A DNA stretch of 17,497 nt from Bacteroidota bacterium (GCA_005788145.1 SXYY01000108.1:1-17497); one strand, 5' to 3'. Positions 1 through 8,285 are shown, numbered from the stretch's first letter. Notes: a model not told the origin generated them from the letters alone. Made by a program: numbers and translations.

Positions 1-1927
1 GCCAAACAGCGGAATCAAAATGCTCTTCGGGACCATTCACACCAATCACAAAATGTTCATTTGAGCCATTTGCAGTGAAACTACATCCCCAACGGTAAAA
101 TGCCTGACTAATATCGGTAGCAGAATAACCATCCGTACCTACATAGAAAATGTAAGCTGGAATCAAATCTAACCATTTGTTGTGCCACTTGCCGTAATCA
201 TAACGATAGGATAAGTTGAATAATCGATTGTCATTGTTTTTCACATAACGCATCACCGCTGGACCAACATATTGTTTCGAGATCTCTTTATTCAAGTCCA
301 CCAATTCCGGTTTAATTTGTTCCGCTGGCAAAGCCAACCAATTCTTTACAAAGGCACTCTGCTTATCTCGGTTCAACTCCACAGAGTGAATCTCGGGCTT
401 CTCAATTTTCTCCGATACTGGCTTATCGCCTTTGCGCTTGTAAATTACCACACGGTCCACGTGCAAAAAAGCATTGGCAAAATCCACCAAATACTCTTTT
501 TTCATCTCCTTCATCATGTTTAATTCGTTGATTTTGTCGCGATAATCTAAGCCCTGAATGAAAGCGTCCTTCATTAAAAAACAACGACTCTCATTTTCGT
601 CAAATGCACGAATCTTTTCAATTTCTTTGTTCAATATGATTGCTTTCAACAAGTTCTCATCAAACTCACCCTTCCGAATCTTTTCCAATTGCGCCAACAA
701 CAATTCTTTCACTTCCTCCAAAGTTTGTCCCTCCTTGGGCGATCCTTCAAGGTAAAAAATGCCATAATCCGACATTTGCTCCACGCCACTGTAGGCAGAT
801 AAAACCTTCTGTTGAAGAATGAGATTGACGTCAATCAGTCCAGCTTTTGAATTGTTCAACAGCAAATCGATCAGTTTGGCGGCCCTTGACTCCTCCGAAC
901 CTGCATTGGGGATGCGAAAACCGATGTTCACATATTCCGATTCAGGATCTTTCAGTTCATACGTGCGCTCTTGGTTACGCGGTTGTTCTAACTCGAAAAT
1001 ATAACTCACAACATCCTTTGGTTGCATATTACCAAACTGTTCATATACCTGCTCCGCCACCGCATCAGGATCAAAATCACCGCTCATGATAATGGCCATG
1101 TTGTTGGGCACGTAGTATTCGTTGTAGTAATTCCGAATTGCCTCAAGACTGGGATTTTTCAAGTGCTCCACCGTACCGATGGTCGTTTGCAAGCCATAGT
1201 TGTGTTTTTGAAACAAATCGGCTAGCATGACCTCATAGACTTTGTCGCCCACACGATCCATCGAAATATTCTTCTCCTCATAAACAGCCTCTAACTCGGT
1301 GTGAAACAATCGCAGAACCGGGTTGCGAAATCGCTCTGCTTCAAGGGCAATCCATTTGTTTACCATGTTCGATGGGATGTCGTTGATGTACACCGTTTCG
1401 TCGTTGCTGGTGAACGCATTCGTGCCTTGTGCACCCATGGCCTGACACATTTTGTCGTACTCATTTGCAATTGAATATTTGGCGGCAAGCTGACTCACGC
1501 TGTCTATTGCCCGGTAAATTGCCTTCCTTGCGATGGGGTCTATGCTGTGGTTGTATTTTTCATACAGCTGATCAATCTGCTTCAACAAAGGCTCTTCCTT
1601 CGCCCAGTCCAAACTGCCATATTTATCGGTGCCCTTGAAGAGCATATGTTCCAAATAATGCGCCAATCCAGTATGATCAGCAGGGTCATTCTTCGACCCT
1701 GTTCTCACCGCAACCATGGTATAAACACGGGGCGATTTTTGCTGGGTTGAAGTGATTAGGGTAAGTCCATTGGCGAATTTATACTGTCGGACCTTCAAAG
1801 GATCATTGCCAAAACTAACGACCTCCCAACGCGCAGTGGTGGCGGTATTGATACCTATTACTGCATCTTGAGCGAAAGAAACCAATGCACAAAGTGCACA
1901 AACCATCAAGGAAAATACCGATTTCAT
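1..1927 (-). CDS. Secreted M16 family zinc metallopeptidase, 5' part (3' end outside window)
   Basis: The reading frame starts at 1927 and stays open for 642 codons to the window edge, so the C-terminus is missing. Residues 1-19 form a Sec signal peptide ending in SFA|Q, with no lipobox. The inverted zinc motif HYLEH is at residues 90-94 (H90, E93, H94). The segment around residue 213 (ELEAVYEEKN) supplies the distal glutamate expected of M16. The long stretch between the two is typical of the roughly 900-1000 residue, two-half M16 peptidases of Bacteroidota. The segment NNMAIIMSGDFDPD matches the conserved core after the active site. It probably degrades peptides in the periplasm or outside the cell; the substrate is unknown. 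It is divergent from folK, and a TATTTTTG box lies 7 nt before the start. I am confident of the family and not of the biological role. Confidence 0.93.
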   Translation of the reverse strand, partial: MKSVFSLMVCALCALVSFAQDAVIGINTATTARWEVVSFGNDPLKVRQYKFANGLTLITSTQQKSPRVYTMVAVRTGSKNDPADHTGLAHYLEHMLFKGTDKYGSLDWAKEEPLLKQIDQLYEKYNHSIDPIARKAIYRAIDSVSQLAAKYSIANEYDKMCQAMGAQGTNAFTSNDETVYINDIPSNMVNKWIALEAERFRNPVLRLFHTELEAVYEEKNISMDRVGDKVYEVMLADLFQKHNYGLQTTIGTVEHLKNPSLEAIRNYYNEYYVPNNMAIIMSGDFDPDAVAEQVYEQFGNMQPKDVVSYIFELEQPRNQERTYELKDPESEYVNIGFRIPNAGSEESRAAKLIDLLLNNSKAGLIDVNLILQQKVLSAYSGVEQMSDYGIFYLEGSPKEGQTLEEVKELLLAQLEKIRKGEFDENLLKAIILNKEIEKIRAFDENESRCFLMKDAFIQGLDYRDKINELNMMKEMKKEYLVDFANAFLHVDRVVIYKRKGDKPVSEKIEKPEIHSVELNRDKQSAFVKNWLALPAEQIKPELVDLNKEISKQYVGPAVMRYVKNNDNRLFNLSYRYDYGKWHNKWLDLIPAYIFYVGTDGYSATDISQAFYRWGCSFTANGSNEHFVIGVNGPEEHFDSAVW

Positions 1928-1934
1928 AGATGTA

Positions 1935-1942
1935 CAAAAATA
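1935..1942 (-). promoter_or_regulatory. -7 promoter box TATTTTTG for the M16 peptidase
   Basis: On the minus strand this reads TATTTTTG, a perfect fit to the Bacteroidota -7 consensus TAnnTTTG. Only 7 nt separate it from the start codon, so the transcript would have a very short leader or none. A weak TTTC about 17 nt further upstream could be the -33 element. Confidence 0.6.
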
Positions 1943-1971
1943 GGGGTTCTAATCCTTCCGAAATGTGTATT

Positions 1972-1979
1972 TATCTTCG
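1972..1979 (+). promoter_or_regulatory. -7 promoter box TATCTTCG for folK
   Basis: TATCTTCG matches TAnnTTTG with one T-to-C change that recurs at other promoters in this window. It ends 8 nt before the folK start. No clear -33 element is visible. It sits inside the 60 bp divergent intergenic region shared with the M16 gene. Confidence 0.55.
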
Positions 1980-1987
1980 CATCCATC

Positions 1988-2485
1988 ATGAACATCGAAA
2001 ATTGGGTGGCGGTAGGGTTAGGGGGCAACATGGGAAACCGACTGGCGTATATTGGAAAAGCGCAAATGTTGTTGTCGCAACAGGTGGGAAAGATCATCAA
2101 ATGTTCATCGCTCTATGAAACCGCAGCATGGGGGAACACAGATCAGCCCCATTTTCTCAATCAGGCCGTGATTTTGCAGACCCCATTCACTCCCAAAATG
2201 TTGCTGGATAAGTGTTTGGAAATTGAAAAACAACTCGGACGACGACGCGAAATCAAATGGGGACCCCGAAGTATTGACATAGATATATTGCTATATAACA
2301 ATATAATAAAAACCACTGAGGCACTTCAAATTCCGCATCCACACATGCAAGACCGCAGATTTGTGCTACAACCTTTGGCAGAAATCGCGCCAACATACAT
2401 GCATCCCGTGTTCAAAACCACATTATCAACCCTGCTGAGCCGTTGTGCAGACCCCTTGCCTGTAACTGTATTCCATCCATCATGA
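1988..2485 (+). CDS. folK: 2-amino-4-hydroxy-6-hydroxymethyldihydropteridine pyrophosphokinase (HPPK)
   Basis: The product is 165 residues, the usual HPPK length. It transfers pyrophosphate from ATP to 6-hydroxymethyl-dihydropterin in folate synthesis, in the cytoplasm. Visible hallmarks are the N-terminal VGLGGNMGNR, the signature WGPRSIDIDILLY with the two magnesium-binding aspartates, and HPHMQDRRFVLQPLAEIAP near the C-terminus. An in-frame ATG at 1868 was rejected because it would reach back over the divergent promoter region into the M16 gene. The ATG at 1988 sits directly before the conserved domain and just after a promoter box. The stop overlaps the next start as ATGA (2482-2485), so the two genes are probably translationally coupled. 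Confidence 0.95.
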   Translation: MNIENWVAVGLGGNMGNRLAYIGKAQMLLSQQVGKIIKCSSLYETAAWGNTDQPHFLNQAVILQTPFTPKMLLDKCLEIEKQLGRRREIKWGPRSIDIDILLYNNIIKTTEALQIPHPHMQDRRFVLQPLAEIAPTYMHPVFKTTLSTLLSRCADPLPVTVFHPS

Positions 2486-3138
2486 ATTATCTGCCTTATT
2501 GCCTGCTTCCCGATGTGCGATGGTTTGTTACGGGACACCAACAAAATCAGTATCCCATCCTCAAGAATGCACCCTTTTTGAAACAAAACGGTCTCAACCG
2601 ATATGCCATTGGAGGTCCGAACGGCATCCAACCGCTCACGGTTCCCGTATTCCACGAAGACCGCAACCTGCCTTTGCCAACAGTGCGCATTAACTACAGC
2701 GAAAAATGGGTAAAAGACCACAAACAGGCTTGGCAAACAGCCTACGGCAAATCGCCATTTTTCGAATATTACGACTATCGATTTTGGGCATTGTTGGATG
2801 AGCAACCCGAAACCATGGAAACGCTTATTGACGGTTGTAACAAGCTACTTTTTAACAACTTGAACATTACTGCCTCGCCGGAATATGTAGAAATACCCAA
2901 AGCGCAACAATCACTCATCGCACATCAACTACTCAGCCCATATCAACAGCACGCGGACAAACTCGAAATCATTTCTTACGCCCAAGTTTTTGACACCCGA
3001 TACGGCTTCAGAACCCCTCTTAGCGCACTCGATCTACTCTTTCATTTAGGTCCGCTCACCCAAGCCTATTTTCAACAATATCAGCAAGCGGATGCATTGA
3101 ACGAACACAACCAAGCATCACCCGATCGCACGATGTAG
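2482..3138 (+). CDS. WbqC-like family protein
   Basis: A 218-residue protein with no signal peptide or membrane segment. The pattern fits the WbqC-like family: an early segment QNGLNRYAIGG followed by QPLTVPV, then KDHKQAWQTAYGKSPFFEYY, and the C-terminal QVFDTRYGFRTPLSALDLLFHLGP. WbqC proteins occur in surface polysaccharide clusters, but their activity is not well defined. In Bacteroidota the gene is often found as a stand-alone core gene. Here it overlaps folK by 4 bp and is followed by a polysaccharide flippase, which fits an envelope glycan link but does not prove one. The last 25 or so residues are polar and poorly conserved in character. Confidence 0.8.
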   Translation: MNYLPYCLLPDVRWFVTGHQQNQYPILKNAPFLKQNGLNRYAIGGPNGIQPLTVPVFHEDRNLPLPTVRINYSEKWVKDHKQAWQTAYGKSPFFEYYDYRFWALLDEQPETMETLIDGCNKLLFNNLNITASPEYVEIPKAQQSLIAHQLLSPYQQHADKLEIISYAQVFDTRYGFRTPLSALDLLFHLGPLTQAYFQQYQQADALNEHNQASPDRTM

Positions 3139-3155
3139 CTCCCAAACAACTTTCC

Positions 3156-3163
3156 TATCTTCG
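3156..3163 (+). promoter_or_regulatory. -7 promoter box TATCTTCG for the flippase
   Basis: TATCTTCG, identical to the folK box, ends 4 nt before the flippase ATG. At the usual distance from box to transcription start the transcript would begin at or within a base or two of the start codon. No clear -33 element is visible. Confidence 0.55.
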
Positions 3164-3167
3164 CACT

Positions 3168-4715
3168 ATGAGCGTATTGAAAAAACTTACTTCCCAAACT
3201 GCTGTCTATGGACTTAGTACGATGTTGGGTAGATTTCTCAATTACGCACTGGTACCGCTTTACCTGAGCAAATTCACCCCTGCCGAGTACGGTGTTGTGA
3301 GTGTCATGTTCACCTATGCCAGTTTCTTGGCGATTTTTTTCGCACTGGGTCTAGAAACTGCCTTTTTTAACTTTTCCAAACAAACACAGCAACCTGCCAG
3401 AGTATTCGCTACGGCCACATATACCCTCGTATTCACTGGATTTGCCGCTATATTGCTCGCCCGCTGGATGGGGCCGCAAATCATGGATTGGATGGGTTAC
3501 CCCCAATACCCCGCCTTGATTGAATATCTCGTTTACATCTTAGCTGCCGATGCAATTTCTGCCTTGGGTTTTGCATGGTTAAGACAGCAAGAAAAACCGT
3601 GGACTTTCGCTTGGATTCGTCTCACAAACATTGTTGTAAACATACTTGCAAATCTGTTTTTGTTGGTGATAGCCCCCGCTTTTGGTGCGTGCTTGATTCA
3701 ACACGATAGTACATTTTTGGGCATGGCATTTTCTGCGGATCAGTTTTCGGGATCCACTTGGCAGGCTTTTGCCACTTGGGGTCTCGCACAAGCCCAGCCA
3801 GAGAATATGATTGCCAATATTTTCATCAGCAATCTGTTGGCCTCGGCCATTACCCTTCCCCTGTTGTCGCGAACCTTCACCCAACTGAAAGAAGGATTTG
3901 ACGTAGCCCTGATCAAACGAATGTTGCGGTATTCGTTGCCTTTGATTGTGGTGGGTTTAGCAGGAATGATCAACGAAACATTGGATCGCTTGCTATTAAA
4001 GAATCTGCTGCCTGCAAACATTGCCGATGCCGAAACAGGCATGTACAATGCTTTCTACAAGCTGAGTTTGGTGCTCACCTTATTTGTACAAGCTTTTCGA
4101 TTTGCTGCAGAACCCTTTTTTTTTAGCAAAAGTGGTGATGCCGACGCCAAAGAAACCTATGCATATGTCATGCGCATGTTTGTTTATGCCACAGGTGGGA
4201 TTTATCTGCTTACCATGGTTTTCATGCCATGGATTGCTCCCCTGTTGATGCAAAATCCAACGTATTACACCAATGCACGGGGGCTATCGATCATCCCAGT
4301 ATTGCTCGGTGCCAATGTCTGCTTGGGATTGTATTACAACCTAAGTATATGGTTCAAATTATCGGGACAAACCAAAATGGGCGGTCTCATTGCGGCAGTA
4401 GGTGCATTGGTCACATTGGTGGGTAATTATTTGTTCATACCCCAATACGGCTTCGTGGCCTCTGCTTACACCACCTTGGCGGCGTATGCAACCTTGGTGA
4501 TTTTGGGCTATGCTTTCGGACAAAAAAACTACCCCATTCCATACCAGGTTTCATTAATTTTAGGGGTATTAACCTTGGCCATTGTGCCGGTGGTCTGTTT
4601 GCCCATTTATTTTCCAACCCTGTCGCACAATTGCTATTTCCTGCTGCCTTTGCTTTACGGGGCGATGATCTACGGAATAGAAACCTCTCTGAAAAAACAC
4701 CATGCTTCAAGTTAA
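3168..4715 (+). CDS. Polysaccharide/oligosaccharide flippase (Wzx/MATE-like, MOP superfamily)
   Basis: A 515-residue polytopic inner membrane protein with about 12-14 hydrophobic segments and the N-terminal signature of the polysaccharide biosynthesis family (KKLTSQTAVYGLSTMLGRFLNY, then PLYLSKFTPAEYGVVSV). Members move lipid-linked glycan units across the inner membrane. Residues about 170-213 form a polar insert between two membrane segments. The gene has its own promoter box and overlaps dut by 14 bp, so the two are probably co-transcribed. The transported glycan cannot be read from the sequence. MurJ-type lipid II flippases are in the same superfamily, but the N-terminus resembles the Wzx-like group more. 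Confidence 0.88.
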   Translation: MSVLKKLTSQTAVYGLSTMLGRFLNYALVPLYLSKFTPAEYGVVSVMFTYASFLAIFFALGLETAFFNFSKQTQQPARVFATATYTLVFTGFAAILLARWMGPQIMDWMGYPQYPALIEYLVYILAADAISALGFAWLRQQEKPWTFAWIRLTNIVVNILANLFLLVIAPAFGACLIQHDSTFLGMAFSADQFSGSTWQAFATWGLAQAQPENMIANIFISNLLASAITLPLLSRTFTQLKEGFDVALIKRMLRYSLPLIVVGLAGMINETLDRLLLKNLLPANIADAETGMYNAFYKLSLVLTLFVQAFRFAAEPFFFSKSGDADAKETYAYVMRMFVYATGGIYLLTMVFMPWIAPLLMQNPTYYTNARGLSIIPVLLGANVCLGLYYNLSIWFKLSGQTKMGGLIAAVGALVTLVGNYLFIPQYGFVASAYTTLAAYATLVILGYAFGQKNYPIPYQVSLILGVLTLAIVPVVCLPIYFPTLSHNCYFLLPLLYGAMIYGIETSLKKHHASS

Positions 4716-5145
4716 TATTATCAATCAATCCAAAAACCCGCTGCCCAAATACCAAACAGCATTGAGCGCTGGGATGGACTTGCATGCAAATCTCGACGAT
4801 TCCATTGTGTTAACGCCTGGAGAGCGGGCATTGGTACCCACAGGTTTATTCATTGAATTACCCGAAGGGTATGAAGCGCAAGTAAGGCCGCGAAGCGGCC
4901 TTGCACTGAAACATGGTATCACCGTCCTCAACAGCCCTGGAACCATTGATGCCGACTACCGTGGCGAAATCAAAGTGCTTCTGATCAATCACGGACAAGA
5001 ACCATTCAACATTCAACATGGAGAGCGCATCGCCCAAATGGTCATCGCCCAACATGCCACTGTACAGTGGATCGAAACACAATCAATCAATGATACAGCA
5101 CGAGGCGCTGGAGGATATGGTAGCACCGGTTTAACCCAGCCCTAA
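4702..5145 (+). CDS. dut: Deoxyuridine 5'-triphosphate nucleotidohydrolase (dUTPase)
   Basis: A 147-residue trimeric-type dUTPase that hydrolyses dUTP to dUMP and pyrophosphate, keeping uracil out of DNA and supplying dUMP for thymidylate synthesis. All five motifs are present in order: AGMDL (23-27), RPRSGLALKHGI (62-73), GTIDADYRGEI (80-90) with catalytic D83 and uracil-stacking Y86, ERIAQMVI, and the glycine-rich C-terminal arm RGAGGYGSTG (134-143). Motif V carries Tyr139 where Phe is commoner, a conservative aromatic change. The start lies 14 bp inside the flippase gene. The chosen ATG puts motif I at the normal distance from the N-terminus. Confidence 0.97.
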   Translation: MLQVNIINQSKNPLPKYQTALSAGMDLHANLDDSIVLTPGERALVPTGLFIELPEGYEAQVRPRSGLALKHGITVLNSPGTIDADYRGEIKVLLINHGQEPFNIQHGERIAQMVIAQHATVQWIETQSINDTARGAGGYGSTGLTQP

Positions 5146-5167
5146 CATCCAATTCATTTGGAATCCT

Positions 5168-5175
5168 TACCTTTG
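5168..5175 (+). promoter_or_regulatory. -7 promoter box TACCTTTG upstream of the nucleotidyltransferase operon
   Basis: TACCTTTG fits TAnnTTTG exactly and lies in the 68 bp gap after dut. It ends 38 nt before the next start, so unlike most boxes in this window it predicts a leader of about 30 nt. It would drive the four-gene unit 5214-9536. Confidence 0.5.
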
Positions 5176-5213
5176 CACGAATTTTTAGCTCTGTTTAAGT
5201 ACATTACCCCCTC

Positions 5214-6224
5214 ATGAAACTCATCATCCCAATGGCCGGCATGGGCAAGCGCATGCGCCCACATACACTCACTACCCCAAAACCCCTCATAAAAGTTGCT
5301 GGCAAATCCATCGTTCATTGGTTAATTACCGATATCGTAGCCGTTTGTGGGGAATCCATCGATGAAATTGGTTTCGTCGTAGGCAGGTTTGGTGATGCCG
5401 TTGAATCCGAATTGCTTCAAATTGCCGAGAGCGTTGGTGCCAGAGGAAAAATCTTTTACCAAGATGTTGCAGAAGGTACGGGTCATGCCATTCTGTGTGC
5501 CCGTGAATGTCTCAAAGGTGATGTAATTGTTGCATTTGCTGATACCCTCTTCCGCACCGAATTTAACCTCGATAAATCAAAAGATGGCGTAATTTGGGTA
5601 CACAAAGTAGCCAATCCAAGTTCTTTTGGTGTGGTGAAATTTGACGAAAACAACATTATCACAGACTTCGTTGAAAAACCCACTGAGTTTGTATCAGACT
5701 TAGCCATCATTGGTATTTACTACTTCAAGAGTGGTGAAACATTGGAGTCAGAAATTCAATACCTCATCGACAACAACATCCGCGAAAAAGGGGAATATCA
5801 ACTCACCAATGCCATGGAAAACATGAAATCCAAAGGCATGCAGTTTGTCCCCGGTGCGGTCGATGAATGGCTCGATTGTGGCAACTACGCCGCCACCGTG
5901 TACACCAACCAACGCGTGTTGGTCAACAAAGCCCGCGAATTCGTTGGCACAGCCGCTCGATTCGATGAAAGTGTAACCATTCACGAACCTTGTTTTATCG
6001 GCGAAAATGTATCTTTGAAAAACTGCGTGATCGGTCCGCATACTTCTATCGGCAGCAACTCATCGATTGAAAATTGTACCATCACCAATAGCATCGTGCA
6101 AGAACAATGTTCACTCAACCAATTCAATTGCCACGACTCACTCATCGGCAACCACATTGTGGTGAACGGTTTTGGAGCGGACTCCCAAGAATACAGTTTG
6201 GGCGACTACAGCAGCATCGGATAA
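5214..6224 (+). CDS. Sugar-phosphate nucleotidyltransferase with C-terminal hexapeptide-like region
   Basis: A 336-residue cytoplasmic enzyme that couples a sugar 1-phosphate to an NTP. The N-terminal Rossmann-like domain starts with the signature GMGKRMRPHTLTTPKPL (residues 9-25), where R13 and K23 contact the nucleotide. FADTLF (metal-binding Asp), FGVVKFD, VEKP and the segment EYQLTNAMENM follow. From about residue 250 there are repeated I/V-G-x-N or I-x-N-C units (for example CVIGPHTSIGSNSSIENC), which suggest a short left-handed beta-helix. The family includes RmlA and MurU-like enzymes, so the sugar and nucleotide are not determined. Its place next to dut, the TPR gene and DUF4292 is an arrangement I recall from many Bacteroidota genomes. 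Confidence 0.9.
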   Translation: MKLIIPMAGMGKRMRPHTLTTPKPLIKVAGKSIVHWLITDIVAVCGESIDEIGFVVGRFGDAVESELLQIAESVGARGKIFYQDVAEGTGHAILCARECLKGDVIVAFADTLFRTEFNLDKSKDGVIWVHKVANPSSFGVVKFDENNIITDFVEKPTEFVSDLAIIGIYYFKSGETLESEIQYLIDNNIREKGEYQLTNAMENMKSKGMQFVPGAVDEWLDCGNYAATVYTNQRVLVNKAREFVGTAARFDESVTIHEPCFIGENVSLKNCVIGPHTSIGSNSSIENCTITNSIVQEQCSLNQFNCHDSLIGNHIVVNGFGADSQEYSLGDYSSIG

Positions 6225-6280
6225 TCTCAACCTCCGTTTTTCACATTCACACTAACCTTGTTTGGGTCGTAATCTGTGCG

Positions 6281-7462
6281 ATGTTTTTCGTTCAGACTCC
6301 CTTCGTTAGCGCACAACAACGCAACGCACAATCCCCTGTAGATTTTCAATTGGATGGATTGGTCAATGATCTAGAAACCATCAATGTTCCGTACGCACCA
6401 CCTTCGCTAAAAACAGCTTATTACGCCGCCGAAGCCCTTTATCAAGGGGAAAACTATCGAGGGGCCCAAGAAGCCTTTTTGCGCATCATTGATAGTTTTT
6501 CCAATCCTCAAACAAAGCAGTATTTGGTAGGAACCTATCACCGTTTGGCCCAGTTGAAATCGTCGGAGTACACCTTTGCAGATGCCAAAAATATCGTGCA
6601 AACGCACAAACCTGATGTCATTCAAGCACTTTACTATGTAGAAATGGGACTGGGTTTACAGCCCAATCACATCGACCTGCTCTATTTGAAGGCGACCCTC
6701 GAATACAACCATGGACGTCCGCAAAAAGCAGCAACAACACTACAATTGCTTTGCACCCTTGACCCCCATTCATTCACGTTTCATCATTTTACCGCCATTG
6801 CCCTATCTCAATCCTTGAAAGGGTCAGATGGTACCAACCACGCCAAGGCCCTGCTCACCTTCTGCGATACCTGGGAGACCCATTTGGGCAACACTGAAAA
6901 ATTGCAGCAATTCCGGCAAATGGCCATCGATCACCTGCAAATTCAAGACATCAACGCCCGCAAAAACAACCCAACCGCCCAACAACCCGTTCTATCAACC
7001 ACCAACAAATACCGTAAATTCTTGGCGCTGTCATTTGAAATGAACCGCTTCCAAGAGGCTCACATGTGGGCCGACTCCCTGGAGTCCGTCGCCCCAATAT
7101 TTTCTGCCCACAACCTGGTCAACGCTTTTTCCCACGCCTACAACAACCAATGGGAACTCGCCCAAGCAGAAACCACCAACAGCCAAGTGGAAACCGACCC
7201 CTTCATCCTCAACCAATACCTGAGAATCAGTGCCCGCATCGCCTCGCACCAAGCACAACAACACCCCAATTTCGGCAACCCCAAACTGCCCGAAACCGAA
7301 GCAGCATTGAATCTCTGGATCGACCTTCATCAGCGGGAAGGACTCTCTCCCAACGACCTCCCCCTCGCCATTTCCATCGCCGATCAAGCCCATTCCGTCC
7401 AATACCTGACCCGCTGGAAACAAATGGCACAGGATTTGAAAACCCCATCTATACAGAAATAA
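6281..7462 (+). CDS. Exported tetratricopeptide-repeat (TPR) protein
   Basis: From the ATG at 6281 the protein has 393 residues. TPR-like helical pairs are visible: AAEALYQGENYRGAQEAFLRIIDSF, and ALYYVEMGLGLQPNHIDLLYLKATLEYNHGRPQKAATTLQLL. The sequence VQTPFVSA|QQ looks like a signal peptidase site, but from 6281 the leader is only 11 residues with no positive charge. The frame is open upstream without a stop to an ATG at 6107 inside the preceding gene, and codons 6242-6280 encode hydrophobic residues (NLVWVVICA) that would complete a signal peptide. The true start may be a rare codon such as ATT at 6245. The second half is richer in C at third positions than the first. It probably acts as a periplasmic scaffold; no partner can be named. 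Confidence 0.8.
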   Translation: MFFVQTPFVSAQQRNAQSPVDFQLDGLVNDLETINVPYAPPSLKTAYYAAEALYQGENYRGAQEAFLRIIDSFSNPQTKQYLVGTYHRLAQLKSSEYTFADAKNIVQTHKPDVIQALYYVEMGLGLQPNHIDLLYLKATLEYNHGRPQKAATTLQLLCTLDPHSFTFHHFTAIALSQSLKGSDGTNHAKALLTFCDTWETHLGNTEKLQQFRQMAIDHLQIQDINARKNNPTAQQPVLSTTNKYRKFLALSFEMNRFQEAHMWADSLESVAPIFSAHNLVNAFSHAYNNQWELAQAETTNSQVETDPFILNQYLRISARIASHQAQQHPNFGNPKLPETEAALNLWIDLHQREGLSPNDLPLAISIADQAHSVQYLTRWKQMAQDLKTPSIQK

Positions 7463-7477
7463 ATCAAGACTCCCCCA

Positions 7478-8281
7478 ATGAAGCAACTCCTTACACTCAT
7501 AGCCATTTTGGGCACCCATACCCTCAGTCAAGCCCAAATATCCGCCATCGACAACAATCGTTTGCCTCAAGATAACCACTGGACCTACTTCAGTGGTCGA
7601 TATGAAATGACAGTGAAATCGGGCGATCAAGTCATACCCGCTACCATTAATTTGCGCATGAAACGAGACTCCATCGTTTGGTTCACCATCAGTGCAAATA
7701 TGGGCATCCAAATTCAAGTGGCGAAAGGGGTGCTGCTGCGCGATACACTGCACTTGGCCGATATTTACCACAAAGAATATTATGTGGTACCCGTGGCATA
7801 TGCTAGCCAATACTTATCCATGCCAATTGGTGTTAAGCAAATCCAAAACCTATTCACCGGGCAGCCTTTGGTTGACACATGCAACGCCGGAAACATTCAC
7901 AAAGACGCGTCGGCAAATTACGTTTACTACACAACGATGGTGGAGCCACTCCTCATCAAATCATACTATGGTTATCCGGGGCAAACCCCTCAAACCAAAC
8001 TGGACAATGAAGGATATTCTCAATTGCGCATCACTGAGATCAGCAGCCCCAACAATGCCAAAGACAAAGCAACTTTAGAGCACAATCAGTGGCTCGATGT
8101 GTCGAAGGAATCGAACGGAGCCTTCACCACCCTCCCCATGGAACTGAAAATAACAACCACAACTGCACAACAAACTGCACAAGTGGATTTGGCGTTGACA
8201 ACCGCACGCTATGATGCGATACCTTCGTATCCGTTTAAAATAGACGACTCCTACAAATTGCAACCCCTGCCATCGAAATAA
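7478..8281 (+). CDS. DUF4292 family exported protein (LolA/LolB-like fold family)
   Basis: A 267-residue exported protein. Residues 1-19 are a signal peptide ending SQAQ. The DUF4292 pattern is clear: a strand-rich N-terminal part with ATINLRMKRDSIVWFTISANMGIQ, then HKEYYVVP, and the helix motif QNLFTGQPLVD. Family members have a predicted lipoprotein-carrier-like half barrel, and most that I recall carry a lipobox cysteine. This one has no cysteine at the signal peptide end, so it should be a soluble periplasmic protein unless the start is wrong. It lies 15 nt after the TPR gene and 4 nt before the EnvC-like gene, a recurrent Bacteroidota cassette. A role in outer membrane lipid or lipoprotein handling is an inference. 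Confidence 0.82.
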   Translation: MKQLLTLIAILGTHTLSQAQISAIDNNRLPQDNHWTYFSGRYEMTVKSGDQVIPATINLRMKRDSIVWFTISANMGIQIQVAKGVLLRDTLHLADIYHKEYYVVPVAYASQYLSMPIGVKQIQNLFTGQPLVDTCNAGNIHKDASANYVYYTTMVEPLLIKSYYGYPGQTPQTKLDNEGYSQLRITEISSPNNAKDKATLEHNQWLDVSKESNGAFTTLPMELKITTTTAQQTAQVDLALTTARYDAIPSYPFKIDDSYKLQPLPSK

Positions 8282-8285
8282 CCAT

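Noticed and set aside
1868..1987. Upstream start for folK at 1868
   Set aside because: It would overlap the M16 coding start and cross both promoter boxes; the added residues are not HPPK-like.
1981..2486. Identical 12-mer ATCCATCATGAA at the starts of folK (1981-1992) and the wbqC-like gene (2475-2486)
   Set aside because: It is striking because both copies include the start codon, but it is short, one copy is constrained as coding sequence, and no third copy is seen; probably chance.
2326..2805. 159-codon open frame on the minus strand across the folK/wbqC-like junction
   Set aside because: It lies antisense to two well-supported genes, shows no recognisable domain, and is explained by codon bias on the opposite strand.
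5148..5162. Small hairpin TCCAA-TTCAT-TTGGA after dut
   Set aside because: The stem is only 5 bp with no T-run after it, so it is not a credible terminator; the promoter box follows directly.
7031..7810. 259-codon open frame on the minus strand opposite the TPR and DUF4292 genes
   Set aside because: It spans two real genes, falls in C-rich coding sequence where antisense stops are rare, and has low-complexity Gly/Val-rich content with no known motif.
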